Shown: positions 51,091 to 60,117, counted from the stretch's first letter. The stretch is DNA of 64,000 nt from Hominenteromicrobium sp900549945 (GCA_902472305.1 CABRNK010000013.1:14763-78762), one strand, 5' to 3'. Made by a program: numbers and translations. The notes: generated from the letters alone by a model not told the origin.

Positions 51091-51999
51091 TTAGAAAATG
51101 GTGTAATCCGCAAACTTGTACGCGAGCGTGTACGAGGTGACAACCAGAATGAAGCTGACCACCGACTTGAAGAGGCCGGCCGCCGTGGACATCGAGAACT
51201 GCAAATTGACGAGACCGAGGCGGTACACGTACGTGTCGATGATGTCCGCCGTTTCGAGCACGATGTTGTTGTACATGTTAAAGACCTGATCGAAGCCGGC
51301 GTTCAGCACGTTGCCCATCGCGAGCGTCATCAGCAGCACGACGGTCGGGATCAGGCCCGGCAGCGTGATGTGCCAGGTGGACTGCCAGCGGTTCGCGCCG
51401 TCGATCGCCGCCGCCTCATAGAGGCTCAGGTCGATGCCGGTGAGCGCCGCAAGGTAGATGACCGCGTTATAGCCGAATTCCTTCCACACATCGCTGCCCA
51501 CCAGCAGCCCCTGAAATATAGAGGGGTCCGTCATGGGCATAACCGTCGGCTGTCCGAGCGCCTTCAAAACCGTGTTCAGGATGCCGGAAGCGCCGAGCAT
51601 GTTTGTGATGATGTTGCCGAGCAGAACCCACGAAATGAAGTGCGGCAGGTAAACGATCGTCTGCACGCTCTTTTTGAACTTCATGTTTTTGATCTCGTTG
51701 AGCATCAGCGCAAAGGCCATCGGAATCACGATGTTCAGAATAACCTTCGAAATCGCGATGATCAGCGTATTCCACAGCGCGCGCTTTGCGTCGGGAATCG
51801 CCCAGAGAAACTCAAAGTGCTGGAGGCCGACCCAGTCGGAGCCGAACCAGCCCTTGCTGGGGTTGTAGTTCTGAAAGGCCATGACGATACCGACCATCGG
51901 CACAATGGAAAACATAAAGAGCCAGATGTAGCCGGGGATGCACATCAGCGTGTAGTGGAACCACACCGGAAGACTTTTTCTTGTTTTTGTTTTTTCCAA
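51091..51999 (-). CDS. Carbohydrate ABC transporter permease, LplB type
   Basis: 302 residues, six membrane segments, EAA loop YEAAAIDGANRWQSTWHITLPG near residue 195. It is the intact relative of the broken permease at 19996-20480 (shared FQNYNPSKG/FQEFN and VQTIVYLPHFISW). Ribosome binding site AAGGAGG. Located between the solute-binding protein and LplC genes. Confidence 0.92.
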   Translation of the reverse strand: MEKTKTRKSLPVWFHYTLMCIPGYIWLFMFSIVPMVGIVMAFQNYNPSKGWFGSDWVGLQHFEFLWAIPDAKRALWNTLIIAISKVILNIVIPMAFALMLNEIKNMKFKKSVQTIVYLPHFISWVLLGNIITNMLGASGILNTVLKALGQPTVMPMTDPSIFQGLLVGSDVWKEFGYNAVIYLAALTGIDLSLYEAAAIDGANRWQSTWHITLPGLIPTVVLLMTLAMGNVLNAGFDQVFNMYNNIVLETADIIDTYVYRLGLVNLQFSMSTAAGLFKSVVSFILVVTSYTLAYKFADYTIF

Positions 52000-52025
52000 A
52001 GCGGATTCCTCCTTTTTTGTAAATA

Positions 52026-52060
52026 GCAGGGGCGCAGGGTTTGGTGCCCCGCGCCCCCGC
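52026..52060 (-). other. Intercistronic stem-loop after the solute-binding protein gene
   Basis: GCGGGGGCGC and GCGCCCCTGC pair with one mismatch, with an inner GGG/CCC, and no T-run follows. Such stem-loops often stabilise the binding-protein mRNA so it exceeds the permeases. Confidence 0.55.
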
Positions 52061-52089
52061 TTTCCGGTTTTATTCTCGGGTTTTACTAA

Positions 52090-53922
52090 TTACTCGGCGA
52101 GGAAATCTTCGACGAGCTGGAGGATCTGGTCGCCGCCCTGTGCATGCCAGTCTGCGCAGAACTGATCCCAATCGTCAACGCTCTTCGCGCCGGTGATCAT
52201 CTGGAGAATCGTCTGGTCCTCAAGGTCGGAAACCTGCGTCCAGTACGCGTCCATGCCGTCGATCGTGTAGTAGAGCTCGGAATACACCTTGTTGTCCGGC
52301 TCAATCGTCGCATACGGGCGGTCGCCGACAAGCAGCGCGTAGAAACGGTTGAACTGGCCGTTATTCGTATTTACATCACAGTCTGTGACGTGGAGGATCT
52401 CGTTCGGATCATAATCCTCGGAAATGACCTCTCTGAGCGTCGCCGCGTCATTGCCCATATTCTTGTAGAGCGTGGTGTACTTGTCGCCGCCGATCTGATA
52501 TTCCTCTGCCGCGGTCTCACCCTTGAGGATGCTCATCAGCGCCTCATACTCGTATTCACATTCGTCGGCCGCCGCCATCGTGTTGCGCTGCGGGTACCAG
52601 CCGATCGCAACGGAGGTATCAAAGGTGGATTCGTCGCGGACAAGGACGTTGTTCGCAATGATCGCCGCCTGCTTCACTTCTTCGGAGGCATTCTTGTTGA
52701 TCATCGTGTACGTGGTGCCGACGTCTTTCATGTGGACGTTCCACTCGCCGTCGTTCGTGTAAAGCGGGTATGCCTGCCAGTCGGCCGTCTCGTCATTGCG
52801 GAAAGAGTCGCCGTTGCCGTAGCCCATCTGCCACCACGGGCCCATGAAGATGCCGCAGGTGCCGTTCTTGACCTCGTTCGCGTTGTCGCCGTTCGTCGTG
52901 ACGCCGATTTCCGGATTGATGAGGCCCTGCTTATACCAGTCTGCCAGCTCCGTGACAGCCGCCTTCATCTCGTCGGTCGTGGTGCCCCAGTAGAGCTCAC
53001 CGTTCTCATCGCGGAGGAAATAACCCGGGTATGCGTTGAACGCCTGATAGACAGCGTCAAAACCGTAGCTCGTATTGGAGGAGTTGAGGAAGTTGCCGTA
53101 CGTTCTGCCGCCGTTGTCGATGCCGGCGATCGCGTACTCCGGCGAGAAGCCGGCTTCCATGAAGGCCTTTGCGGCCGCCTCGAGCTCGTCGTAGGTCTTC
53201 GGGACCTCGATGTTCAGCTCGTCCAGCCAATCCTGACGGATGAAGTAAATGTTGACGCCGTCGGTGTCAACCGTGATGTTCGGGATCGCGTAGAACGTGC
53301 CGTCCACGGTCGCATTATCGACCGCTCGGTATGTACCGCTGCCGTCGTCCGTCGTCTCCACGATCTGCTTGACCTGCTTCGAGGAATACTCGTTGAAGGC
53401 CGGCCAGAGATCGGCGAGGAGGTCGGCGCGGGCCGCCTGCACAAGGTAGTTTCTGTCCGGCGCGATCACGCTGTCCGGCAGAGAGGCGGAGGCAATGCCG
53501 AGGGAGAGCTTCTGGCGGAAGTCGGAGACGTTGCCCGCCGTCCACTCCATGACATACTTGATGTTGAAGTTTTCTTCGAGGTATCTCGTATACTGGTTGT
53601 TGTCGACTGAATCATTTTCCGGCAGCGTGGTGTCTACCGGATCGACCTGCTGGCCGAAAGTGATCTCGACGACCTCGTCAAATTTTTTAAACGCGCGGTC
53701 GTCCGTCTTGCCCGGCTCCGCGTCGTCCGCAACGTCTGTGGAAAGCAGCCATTCGCTGCCGGCAGCATCGCCGCCGTTCTCATCTGTAGCGCCGTCTGTA
53801 GAGGCGGAGCTGTCTCCCGACGCGGAGCTGCCGTCCGTCGTGGTCGAACCGCTGTTTCCGCAAGCTGCCAGACCGGCAGTCATTGCCAGCGCCAGAAGCG
53901 CCGCAATAATTCTCTTGCTCAT
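52090..53922 (-). CDS. Extracellular solute-binding lipoprotein (LplA-like)
   Basis: 610 residues. The signal peptide ends in a lipobox AGLAACGNSG (Cys near residue 20), followed by a Ser/Thr/Asp-rich linker. The large type-1 binding fold includes NITVDTDGVNIYFIRQDWLDEL near residue 225, typical of LplA-type proteins near 500-600 residues. It should capture an oligosaccharide or glycoside outside the membrane and deliver it to the LplB/LplC permeases. AAGGGGG before the ATG at 53922. Promoter, cre-like site and two palindromes lie upstream. Confidence 0.93.
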   Translation of the reverse strand: MSKRIIAALLALAMTAGLAACGNSGSTTTDGSSASGDSSASTDGATDENGGDAAGSEWLLSTDVADDAEPGKTDDRAFKKFDEVVEITFGQQVDPVDTTLPENDSVDNNQYTRYLEENFNIKYVMEWTAGNVSDFRQKLSLGIASASLPDSVIAPDRNYLVQAARADLLADLWPAFNEYSSKQVKQIVETTDDGSGTYRAVDNATVDGTFYAIPNITVDTDGVNIYFIRQDWLDELNIEVPKTYDELEAAAKAFMEAGFSPEYAIAGIDNGGRTYGNFLNSSNTSYGFDAVYQAFNAYPGYFLRDENGELYWGTTTDEMKAAVTELADWYKQGLINPEIGVTTNGDNANEVKNGTCGIFMGPWWQMGYGNGDSFRNDETADWQAYPLYTNDGEWNVHMKDVGTTYTMINKNASEEVKQAAIIANNVLVRDESTFDTSVAIGWYPQRNTMAAADECEYEYEALMSILKGETAAEEYQIGGDKYTTLYKNMGNDAATLREVISEDYDPNEILHVTDCDVNTNNGQFNRFYALLVGDRPYATIEPDNKVYSELYYTIDGMDAYWTQVSDLEDQTILQMITGAKSVDDWDQFCADWHAQGGDQILQLVEDFLAE

Positions 53923-53986
53923 TGGTATTTCCCCCTTGAAAATGTTAGCGCGCAGCGGCGCGCATTTTTTCTGAACAAGACGCCAT

Positions 53987-54034
53987 TGTATTCTGCTTTT
54001 GCAGAATACACAAATAGAGTGCACTCTATTTGTG
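53987..54034. promoter_or_regulatory. Two adjacent palindromes in the importer leader
   Basis: TGTATTCTGC/GCAGAATACA with a 4-base loop (53987-54010), then a perfect 26-bp palindrome at 54009-54034 with half-site CACAAATAGAGTG. Both are transcribed downstream of the start site near 54045-54050, a repressor or RNA-structure position. Confidence 0.7.
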
Positions 54035-54055
54035 GCTCTTGTATTTGATGACCAT

Positions 54056-54084
54056 ATATTAACATATAGTTCACGATTTGTAAA
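54056..54084 (-). promoter_or_regulatory. Promoter of the solute-binding protein operon
   Basis: TTTACA (54079-54084), 17 bases, TAATAT (54056-54061). Confidence 0.75.
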
Positions 54085-54171
54085 GACCTTTTTCGGAATT
54101 TTCCCTAAACTAAGTCAAATAAATGCCGTGTGAATGAGACGGTTTATACAAGATTCAGTTGTATTTTCTTG

Positions 54172-54185
54172 TGAAACCGCTTCCA
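54172..54185 (-). promoter_or_regulatory. cre-like catabolite site
   Basis: Minus strand TGGAAGCGGTTTCA matches the CcpA consensus TGNAARCGNWWNCA at every position. It lies about 120 bases upstream of the start site, so the direction of effect is unclear. LacI-family regulators of other specificity could also use it. Confidence 0.65.
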
Positions 54186-54260
54186 CAATACAACTTATCC
54201 AATAATTCAAACTGAAATATAAATATTCTGCCTATTCCATCGATTTTCGACACAGACGGC

Positions 54261-54296
54261 AAAAGTCCCCGAAGGCCGCGGCCCCGGGGACTCTTT
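54261..54296 (-). terminator. Terminator of the 54319-55284 gene
   Basis: Minus strand AGTCCCCGG...CCGGGGACT-type stem (AAGTCCCCG paired with CGGGGACT), followed by TTTTGCC. Confidence 0.7.
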
Positions 54297-54318
54297 CAAA
54301 CCGTATTCGCTTTTAAGA

Positions 54319-55284
54319 TCAGATCCAGCGCGTTTCGGTCATCTTCGGCTCAAACACGATGACGGACTTGAGCATCTCGACGGCCTTCTGCAGGCCCTCG
54401 TTCTGGCTCATGAGGCTGTCCTCATGCTCGATGCTGATCGCGTAGTCGTAGCCGACCATGCGCAGCGCGCTGATGATGTCCTTCCAATAGAGCGCGTCGT
54501 TGCCGTAGCCCACGCTGCGGAAAATCCAAGAGCGGTGGATCTCGTCGCCGTAGCTCTTCGTGTCGAGAACGCCGTTCTTCGCGGTGTTCGCCGCGTCGAT
54601 GCGCGTATCCTTCGCGTGCACGTGGAAGATCGCGTCGCCCATCTCGCGGATGACAGTGACCGGATCCATACCCTGCCAAATCAGGTGGGACGGATCGAAG
54701 TTCGCGCCGATTTCCGGGCCGACCGCCTCGCGCAGCTTCATCAGGGTCTGCGTGTTGTAGACGCAGAAGCCCGGGTGCAGCTCGAGCGCGATCTTATTGA
54801 CGCCGTGCGCCTTTGCGAACGCGACGAACTCCTTCCAGTAATCGATGAGCACCTTCCACTGGTACTCGAGGATCTTGCCGAAATCATCCGGCCACGGGCA
54901 GGTGACCCAGTTCGGATACTGCGAGGTCTCGCTGTCGCCGGGGCAGCCGGAGAAGCAGTTGATCTGGTGCAGGCCGTATTTTTCCGCCATGAGCACCGCG
55001 TTGCGCATGTCCTTGTCGAACGCCGCGGCCATTTCCTTGTTCGGGTGAACCGGGTTGCCGTGGCAGGAGAACGCGCTGACCTCCATGTCATACTTCTTGA
55101 TAAGGCCGCAGAATTCCTCGAACTTCGCTTCGTCGTTCAGAAGCACCTCCGGGTCGCAGTGGTCCTTGCCCGGGAAGCCGCCGCAGCCGATCTCCACCAT
55201 CTGGATGCCCATCGACTTAAAGTATTTGAGGGCTTCCTCAAACGGCATGTTGCCGACGACATTGGTAAGTACACCTAATTTCAT
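54319..55284 (-). CDS. Sugar phosphate isomerase/epimerase-type TIM-barrel protein
   Basis: 321 residues, the longest TIM-barrel enzyme here. Segments ALELHPGFCVYN, ANFDPSHLIWQGMDPV, FHVHAKDTRID and ISIEHEDSLM give the full Glu/Asp/His/Glu metal set. The FDPSHLIWQ-DP block is typical of a subfamily paired with Gfo/Idh/MocA dehydrogenases. AAAGGAG precedes the start at 55284. It lies upstream of the sugar importer operon on the same strand but is separated from it by a terminator and 300 bases of control DNA. Confidence 0.83.
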   Translation of the reverse strand: MKLGVLTNVVGNMPFEEALKYFKSMGIQMVEIGCGGFPGKDHCDPEVLLNDEAKFEEFCGLIKKYDMEVSAFSCHGNPVHPNKEMAAAFDKDMRNAVLMAEKYGLHQINCFSGCPGDSETSQYPNWVTCPWPDDFGKILEYQWKVLIDYWKEFVAFAKAHGVNKIALELHPGFCVYNTQTLMKLREAVGPEIGANFDPSHLIWQGMDPVTVIREMGDAIFHVHAKDTRIDAANTAKNGVLDTKSYGDEIHRSWIFRSVGYGNDALYWKDIISALRMVGYDYAISIEHEDSLMSQNEGLQKAVEMLKSVIVFEPKMTETRWI

Positions 55285-55448
55285 GCTGAACACTCCTTTA
55301 AAATAGAAAATATAAATTTAGTATAAACAGTATGTCCTGCGGATCAGCATCCGCGTTTATCTTTATTGTACAATATGTTTTCGCCGAAATCAACAGAGAA
55401 TTGCGGTTTATGCGTGAAAAATCGTTATAGATTCCGTCAGAAAAGCTG

Positions 55449-55477
55449 TAGCAATCCGGCCGGCGATCGATTATAAT
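55449..55477 (+). promoter_or_regulatory. Promoter of the MFS transporter gene
   Basis: TAGCAA (55449-55454), 17 bases, TATAAT (55472-55477). Confidence 0.6.
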
Positions 55478-55513
55478 AGGGTACGATGCTATTTACTGAA
55501 GGATGGTACACCT

Positions 55514-56779
55514 ATGCCGGAACAAACTGCAAGCAATTTTAAACGCACGGTGTTCGCCTGCTACCGCGGCTATATCACGCAGGGCATCGTGAACAACCTC
55601 TCCCCGCTCTTCTTCGTCATTTTTCAGAACCGCTTCGGCATCTCCTACGGGCTGATCTCTGCGCTGATTCTCTGCAACTTCATCACGCAGGTCGCCACCG
55701 ACGTGCTCGCCGTGCGCTATGTGGACCGCATCGGTTACCGGCGCGCCGCCGTCATCGCGCATTTTCTCGCGTTTTTCGGCCTGATGATGATGGGCATTCT
55801 GCCGAACATACTGCCTGCGCCGTACGTGGGGCTTGTGATCGCGACAATTATCAACGGCGTCGGCGGCGGGCTGATCGAGGTCATCATCAGCCCGATTGTC
55901 GAATCCTGCCCGGGCGATGCAAAGGCCTCGGCCATGAGCCTTCTGCACTCGTTCTACTGCTGGGGACAGGTCGGCGTCGTCCTCGTCACAACGCTGCTGC
56001 TGCGCGTGATCGGCGAGGATCTCTGGTTCGTGATCCCGGCACTGTGGTCGCTGCTGCCGTTTTACAACCTGTTCCGCTTCCTCAAGGTGCCGCTGATGCC
56101 CACCGTGCCCGAGGACGAGCGGATCCCGCTCAAAAAGCTCTTTGCCTCGAAGATCTTCCTCGTCGCCATGCTGCTGATGCTCTGCGCGGGCGCAAGCGAG
56201 CTCGCCATGTGCCAGTGGAGCTCCCTGTTTGCGGAGCGCGCGCTCGGCGTGAGCAAGGTGGTCGGCGATTTGATGGGGCCGTGCCTTTTCGCGGTATTCA
56301 TGGGCATCGGCCGCACGATTTACGGCGTTTGGGGTGAAAAGATCAACCTTTCGCGCGCGCTGGCGCTCTGCGCGGGGCTGTGCATCCTGTGCTATCTCGG
56401 CACGGCGCTGTTTCAAAGCCCGATGCTCGCCCTGCTCTCCTGCGCGCTGTGCGGCTTCTCGGTCAGCCTGATGTGGCCGGGCACCTTCTCGCTCACCGCG
56501 GCGGCCTACCCGAAGGGCGGCACCGCGATGTTCGGCGTGCTCGCCGTGCTCGGGGATATCGGCTGCTCCGCCGGCCCCGCGCTGATGGGCGCCGTGAGCG
56601 CGGCGGTCTCCTCCAGCGCGAAAATGCAGGCGGCCTTTCCGGGCCTCACCGCCGACCAGCTCGGCCTCAAAAGCGGCATGCTGTTCTGCGTGCTGTTCCC
56701 GGCGCTGATTCTGCTCGGCATCTTCCTTTTAAACCGCTTCCGCAGGCGCGAGCGCGCGGAAAATGCGGAAAACACCTGA
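55514..56779 (+). CDS. Major facilitator superfamily transporter
   Basis: 421 residues with twelve predicted helices. The loop VRYVDRIGYRRAAVIAH near residue 70 is the MFS motif A region (D-xx-G-RR). It resembles the FucP/sugar-symporter side of MFS, so a sugar or organic solute is likely, but the substrate cannot be inferred. A strong terminator follows. It lies next to a TIM-barrel sugar enzyme (divergent), which fits a sugar role. Confidence 0.87.
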   Translation: MPEQTASNFKRTVFACYRGYITQGIVNNLSPLFFVIFQNRFGISYGLISALILCNFITQVATDVLAVRYVDRIGYRRAAVIAHFLAFFGLMMMGILPNILPAPYVGLVIATIINGVGGGLIEVIISPIVESCPGDAKASAMSLLHSFYCWGQVGVVLVTTLLLRVIGEDLWFVIPALWSLLPFYNLFRFLKVPLMPTVPEDERIPLKKLFASKIFLVAMLLMLCAGASELAMCQWSSLFAERALGVSKVVGDLMGPCLFAVFMGIGRTIYGVWGEKINLSRALALCAGLCILCYLGTALFQSPMLALLSCALCGFSVSLMWPGTFSLTAAAYPKGGTAMFGVLAVLGDIGCSAGPALMGAVSAAVSSSAKMQAAFPGLTADQLGLKSGMLFCVLFPALILLGIFLLNRFRRRERAENAENT

Positions 56780-56792
56780 ACAAGGCCCGAAA

Positions 56793-56835
56793 GCCCGGCG
56801 CTGCCGCCCCGTTTGGTGCAGCGCCGGGCTTTTTT
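56793..56835. terminator. Bidirectional terminator, MFS gene / Crp-type gene
   Basis: GCCCGGCGCTGC and GCAGCGCCGGGC form a perfect 12-bp stem, followed by TTTTTT. Confidence 0.9.
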
Positions 56836-56851
56836 CATTATATATCATTTT

Positions 56852-57580
56852 TTACAGACAGCCGCCGGAAAACGGTTTAGAATAAGCGCAGTACTCAGGC
56901 GGTGCACCGTCGTCCAGCGTTTCCAGCGAGCAGGAGGCGCGCAGCCCGGCGGGATCCAGAATCTCGATGCGCCGGCGCTGTGTACGGAGGATCCCCTCCT
57001 CGCGGAGCTGCGCGAGCGTCCGGGCCAAATTGACGCGGCTCATGCCCAGAATATCGGAGAGCTCGTCCTGCGTGACGTCCGGCAGGCGCTGCGGATCCGC
57101 TTCCCCGCCCTGCAGCAGGTAGAGCAGGTTGCAAAGCTGGATGCGCGCGCTGTTAAATTCCTGATGCGCCGCGTCGTACAGAAGCAGATTGACGTAGGTG
57201 GCGTACCAGTCGAGCTGGATGCGGCGCAGCGCGGCGTTCTCCTCAAACATCGCCGCGAACTGCGCGCGTGTGAACTCCAGCACCTCCATTTCCGAGACGG
57301 CACGCGTGACGATCGACCGCTCGATCCGGTAATCCCGGCCGTGGTATCCCGGGAACACCGTGCCGCGCCCGTGGAAGGAGAGGATCCTGCGGCGTCCGTT
57401 TTCGTGCTCGATGTAATTCTGTGCCACCCCCGAAAGGATAAAGTGAATGCGGGCGAACGGCTCGCCGGGCAGCCAGAGGTAATCTCCCCTGCGGATCTGC
57501 CGGCGCACGTGCGGCCGGCTCTCAAAGTAGCCGGCAAGCTCTGAAAAATCATCGTGAAAAAAGTAGCGCGGCGTCAGCAT
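56852..57580 (-). CDS. Crp/Fnr-family transcriptional regulator
   Basis: 242 residues. N-terminal cyclic-nucleotide-binding-like barrel (RRGDYLWLPGEPFARIHFILSG near residue 40; GRGTVFPGYHG) and C-terminal winged helix (VTQDELSDILGMSRVNLARTLAQLREEGIL near 178). It lacks the Fnr N-terminal Cys cluster, so oxygen sensing by Fe-S is unlikely. Effector unknown. GGGAGG precedes the ATG at 57580; promoter at 57661-57689. Confidence 0.9.
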   Translation of the reverse strand: MLTPRYFFHDDFSELAGYFESRPHVRRQIRRGDYLWLPGEPFARIHFILSGVAQNYIEHENGRRRILSFHGRGTVFPGYHGRDYRIERSIVTRAVSEMEVLEFTRAQFAAMFEENAALRRIQLDWYATYVNLLLYDAAHQEFNSARIQLCNLLYLLQGGEADPQRLPDVTQDELSDILGMSRVNLARTLAQLREEGILRTQRRRIEILDPAGLRASCSLETLDDGAPPEYCAYSKPFSGGCL

Positions 57581-57660
57581 GCGCACCGCCTCCCTTCGCC
57601 GGGCTCTCACAGGGCTGCGCCGCCGCCCGCAGCACCCGCAAAGCCCGCTCCTTTTTTGAT

Positions 57661-57689
57661 ATTATACCATACCGCGGCGGGCACTTCAA
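57661..57689 (-). promoter_or_regulatory. Promoter of the Crp/Fnr-type gene
   Basis: TTGAAG (57684-57689), 17 bases, TATAAT (57661-57666) on the minus strand. Confidence 0.65.
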
Positions 57690-57765
57690 CACGCCGGATT
57701 ACGCAGAGCCGTTCGGCCCGCGTTCCATCTATAGATTTACAAAAACAGGCAAAGGAGCTGCAATT

Positions 57766-58107
57766 ATGAAACACAAATGTAAGATCACGGTCATCGGCAA
57801 GAAATGCTACGCGGATTTGCAGGAAAAATACCTCGCTGACCCGAAATCCGGCCCGTGCCCGATGTTCGAGGTCGGGCAGGAATTCATCCTCGAGCGCGAC
57901 GGTGAGCGCGACGATTTCTGGCACATGCTGGACGGCCGCTTCTGCTCTGAGGCATGGGACTGCGTGAGCCGCTACGTCTATGCCGCGCTGCAGGGCGGCT
58001 CGATCATGCGCGGCTGGACAAACGACGAAAGGATGATGATCGCCTGCTGCAACGACGGCACGCGCCCCGTCATCTTCAAGATCGAGCGCATCGATGAGGC
58101 GGAATGA
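57766..58107 (+). CDS. TIGR04076 family protein
   Basis: 113 residues matching the small TIGR04076 family: KCKITVIGKKCYADLQEKYL at the start, CPMFEVGQEFIL near residue 35, FCSEAWDCVSRYVYAALQGG near 60 and MIACCNDGTRPVIFKIER at the end. Several conserved Cys suggest metal or redox chemistry; function unknown. AAAGGAGCTG precedes the ATG. It is divergent from the Crp/Fnr-type regulator gene, which may control it. Confidence 0.85.
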   Translation: MKHKCKITVIGKKCYADLQEKYLADPKSGPCPMFEVGQEFILERDGERDDFWHMLDGRFCSEAWDCVSRYVYAALQGGSIMRGWTNDERMMIACCNDGTRPVIFKIERIDEAE

Positions 58108-58237
58108 GCGCCGCTTTCTCCGTGCAGAAGCGCCTTTCTCTCTGAAAGAGGCCTTTTATATCAGGGCTTTCCCGCCGGTTTTCAAAAAGAAGGCTGCGCC
58201 GCTGAATCGGCGCCCCGCAAGAAAAGTAAAAAAATTG

Positions 58238-58273
58238 ATCGGAACCGGCGTGTTAAATCACGCCGGTTCCGAT
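58238..58273. terminator. Perfect 15-bp hairpin
   Basis: ATCGGAACCGGCGTG and CACGCCGGTTCCGAT with a 6-base loop, then TCGTTTAAA. Probably terminates the TIGR04076 gene. The rest of 58108-58392 holds no gene. Confidence 0.65.
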
Positions 58274-58392
58274 TCGTTTAAACCAAGCGGAACTAAACTG
58301 ATCCGCTTAATTTGGGATAAGGGAAATAAACCGTGATTGTCGGGCAATTAAGGGGTGTATTCCTGCTTTGCGGGGATTAAGCTGGCCTGCAC

Positions 58393-59283
58393 TCATGTGT
58401 TCAGCGGAAATAAAATTTTAAGGAAGGCCCGTTCTGCATAGCTTGTGCTGTTAAAGTTAAAATAACGCCGAGCCCCATGTCCATCATATAATTCGAAGTC
58501 ATTTGGCGATACTTGTATGGTGTATTTCAAATTCTGCATCGTGGTATGCAGCGAAAGCTCCCATTCCGTCCTGTTCGATACAGCGGCTTTAGAAATGGTA
58601 TTATACAGCCATTCAAACTCTGCGTAATCAAAGCCGTTTTTCAGAAAACCAGTCCAAAGAATAATTTTCTGCTGAAAGGTGAGTATCCGCAGCATATCTT
58701 CAGGCTCTATTTCCTCAAAGACACTGCCATAACAAAAACAGCTGTTTTGTATCGGCAGCGCAAGGTTTTCTTCCAACAGGAACGGGCCATACTTCCAGTC
58801 CAAGGCTGCCGCTCCGCTTTTCCAATTTGCTGCGGCAATCAATACATACAAAACTTCTGACTGCGCAGAGGAAAGGCACTGGATTCTCAGGCAAAGCGAC
58901 TGGATCGTATCAACCGGACGGCCCGAAAGCGTTTTCTGAACGCCATAAACGCGGCGGTCTGCTTCCTCCAACGCTAACCATACCGTTTCTTGAGAAGAAT
59001 CTTCCATGCCGAAAATGTCGATTTTCCATCTTGTGCGAAGCAGGACGAGATCCATCCCAAACATCTGCAAAAAATCTTCCTCCGCAAAAGCAACGTCATC
59101 AAACCAGACATAAACCGCATTGGCTTCCCCATCTTCGTGCCGGTATGCCGAAGGAGTTGTTTGAATCCATTGACTTATTCTAAATAAAAATCCAAACAAA
59201 TCGCAGGCGGATACGTTTTCTTCATCGTCTGGAGATGGAATTTCCGTTGCTTTGGCTTTTAAAAAGGAATGCATCTCCATCAT
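58393..59283 (-). CDS. Unrecognised 296-residue soluble protein
   Basis: No family recognised. The protein is acidic, cytosolic, with no signal or membrane segments and no obvious catalytic motif. It has aromatic-rich stretches (VYVWFDDVAFAEEDFLQMFG near residue 60). Lower GC and different codon use match the kdp block rather than the older host genes. It starts ATGATG at 59283 behind AAGGGAG, 19 bases after the kdpC stop, so it is very likely the last gene of the kdp operon and may take part in potassium uptake or its control. Confidence 0.6.
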   Translation of the reverse strand: MMEMHSFLKAKATEIPSPDDEENVSACDLFGFLFRISQWIQTTPSAYRHEDGEANAVYVWFDDVAFAEEDFLQMFGMDLVLLRTRWKIDIFGMEDSSQETVWLALEEADRRVYGVQKTLSGRPVDTIQSLCLRIQCLSSAQSEVLYVLIAAANWKSGAAALDWKYGPFLLEENLALPIQNSCFCYGSVFEEIEPEDMLRILTFQQKIILWTGFLKNGFDYAEFEWLYNTISKAAVSNRTEWELSLHTTMQNLKYTIQVSPNDFELYDGHGARRYFNFNSTSYAERAFLKILFPLNT

Positions 59284-59302
59284 AGCAGCTTTCTCCCTTC
59301 CG

Positions 59303-60100
59303 TTATATGAGGCCCATCTTTTGAGCAATCTCAATGTTGACCATCAATACATTGACCGTTTCTTCACCGAAAATACCAAGGATCTTGCCGTCTGTATTGT
59401 TTTTGACAATATCCCGAACCGTGTCTTCGCTCAGACCGGATGCTTCTGCAATTCTGGGAATCTGAACTTCAGCGGATTCCGGAGAAATGTGAGGATCCAA
59501 GCCGGAACCGGAAGCGGTTAACAGATCAGTGGGGATATCTTCACGCTTAACATCCGGATTCTTTTCAAGAAAAGCCTGAATATCCGCTTCAACACGTTCG
59601 CTTAAAGCGGGATTGGAAGGAGCATAGTTCGCCGATCCGGAACTTAAGCCCGCGAATCTGGTATCGGCCGCTTCATCAAGGTTCTCAATGCTTTTGTAGA
59701 ACACCTGATTCCCGTCTTCATCAAAGGTATCATAATGGGCTTTTGTAACATTGCCGTCTGCATCCTCTTCATCAACAATGAAAAGGATCTGCTGATCCGC
59801 CTCATCCTTCGTCACATAATGCTGAACTCCGTCTTTATCTTCGACATATACGTTATAGCCGTACTGGGACGGACGGCTCCACATGTAGTAATCTTCTGTA
59901 AATTTCTGTCCTACATATTTGGCGCCCACCGTTTGGCCGTTTACGGTAATGAGATTTCCACCCGCTTGATCCGGAAAAATCAAGGCGGATAACCCGGTTA
60001 ATAAGCACGGGAACAGAAGTCCGCAAATCAGCATTAAAACAACTGTGACTATAACTGCTTGACGCGTGCCGTGCAGGAAATTTTTCACTGATTCTTTCAT
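59303..60100 (-). CDS. kdpC: K+-transporting ATPase subunit KdpC, with a large insert
   Basis: 265 residues against about 190 in typical KdpC. One N-terminal membrane helix (residues 14-36) and the family motifs YYMWSRPSQYG near 72, YAPSNPALSERV near 160, ASGSGLDPHISPESAEVQIPR near 200 and a final VNVLMVNIEI are intact. Between the RPS motif and SANYAPSNP lies an acidic insert of about 70 residues (YVEDKDGVQHYV through DEAADTRFAGL). KdpC stabilises the KdpFABC complex. AAGGATG precedes the ATG. Confidence 0.93.
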   Translation of the reverse strand: MKESVKNFLHGTRQAVIVTVVLMLICGLLFPCLLTGLSALIFPDQAGGNLITVNGQTVGAKYVGQKFTEDYYMWSRPSQYGYNVYVEDKDGVQHYVTKDEADQQILFIVDEEDADGNVTKAHYDTFDEDGNQVFYKSIENLDEAADTRFAGLSSGSANYAPSNPALSERVEADIQAFLEKNPDVKREDIPTDLLTASGSGLDPHISPESAEVQIPRIAEASGLSEDTVRDIVKNNTDGKILGIFGEETVNVLMVNIEIAQKMGLI

Positions 60101-60117
60101 CGTACAAGCATCCTTTC

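Noticed and set aside
50053..52026. 657-codon plus-strand frame opposite the ABC permeases
   Set aside because: Charged, low-complexity translation of the antisense strand of two obvious permease genes.
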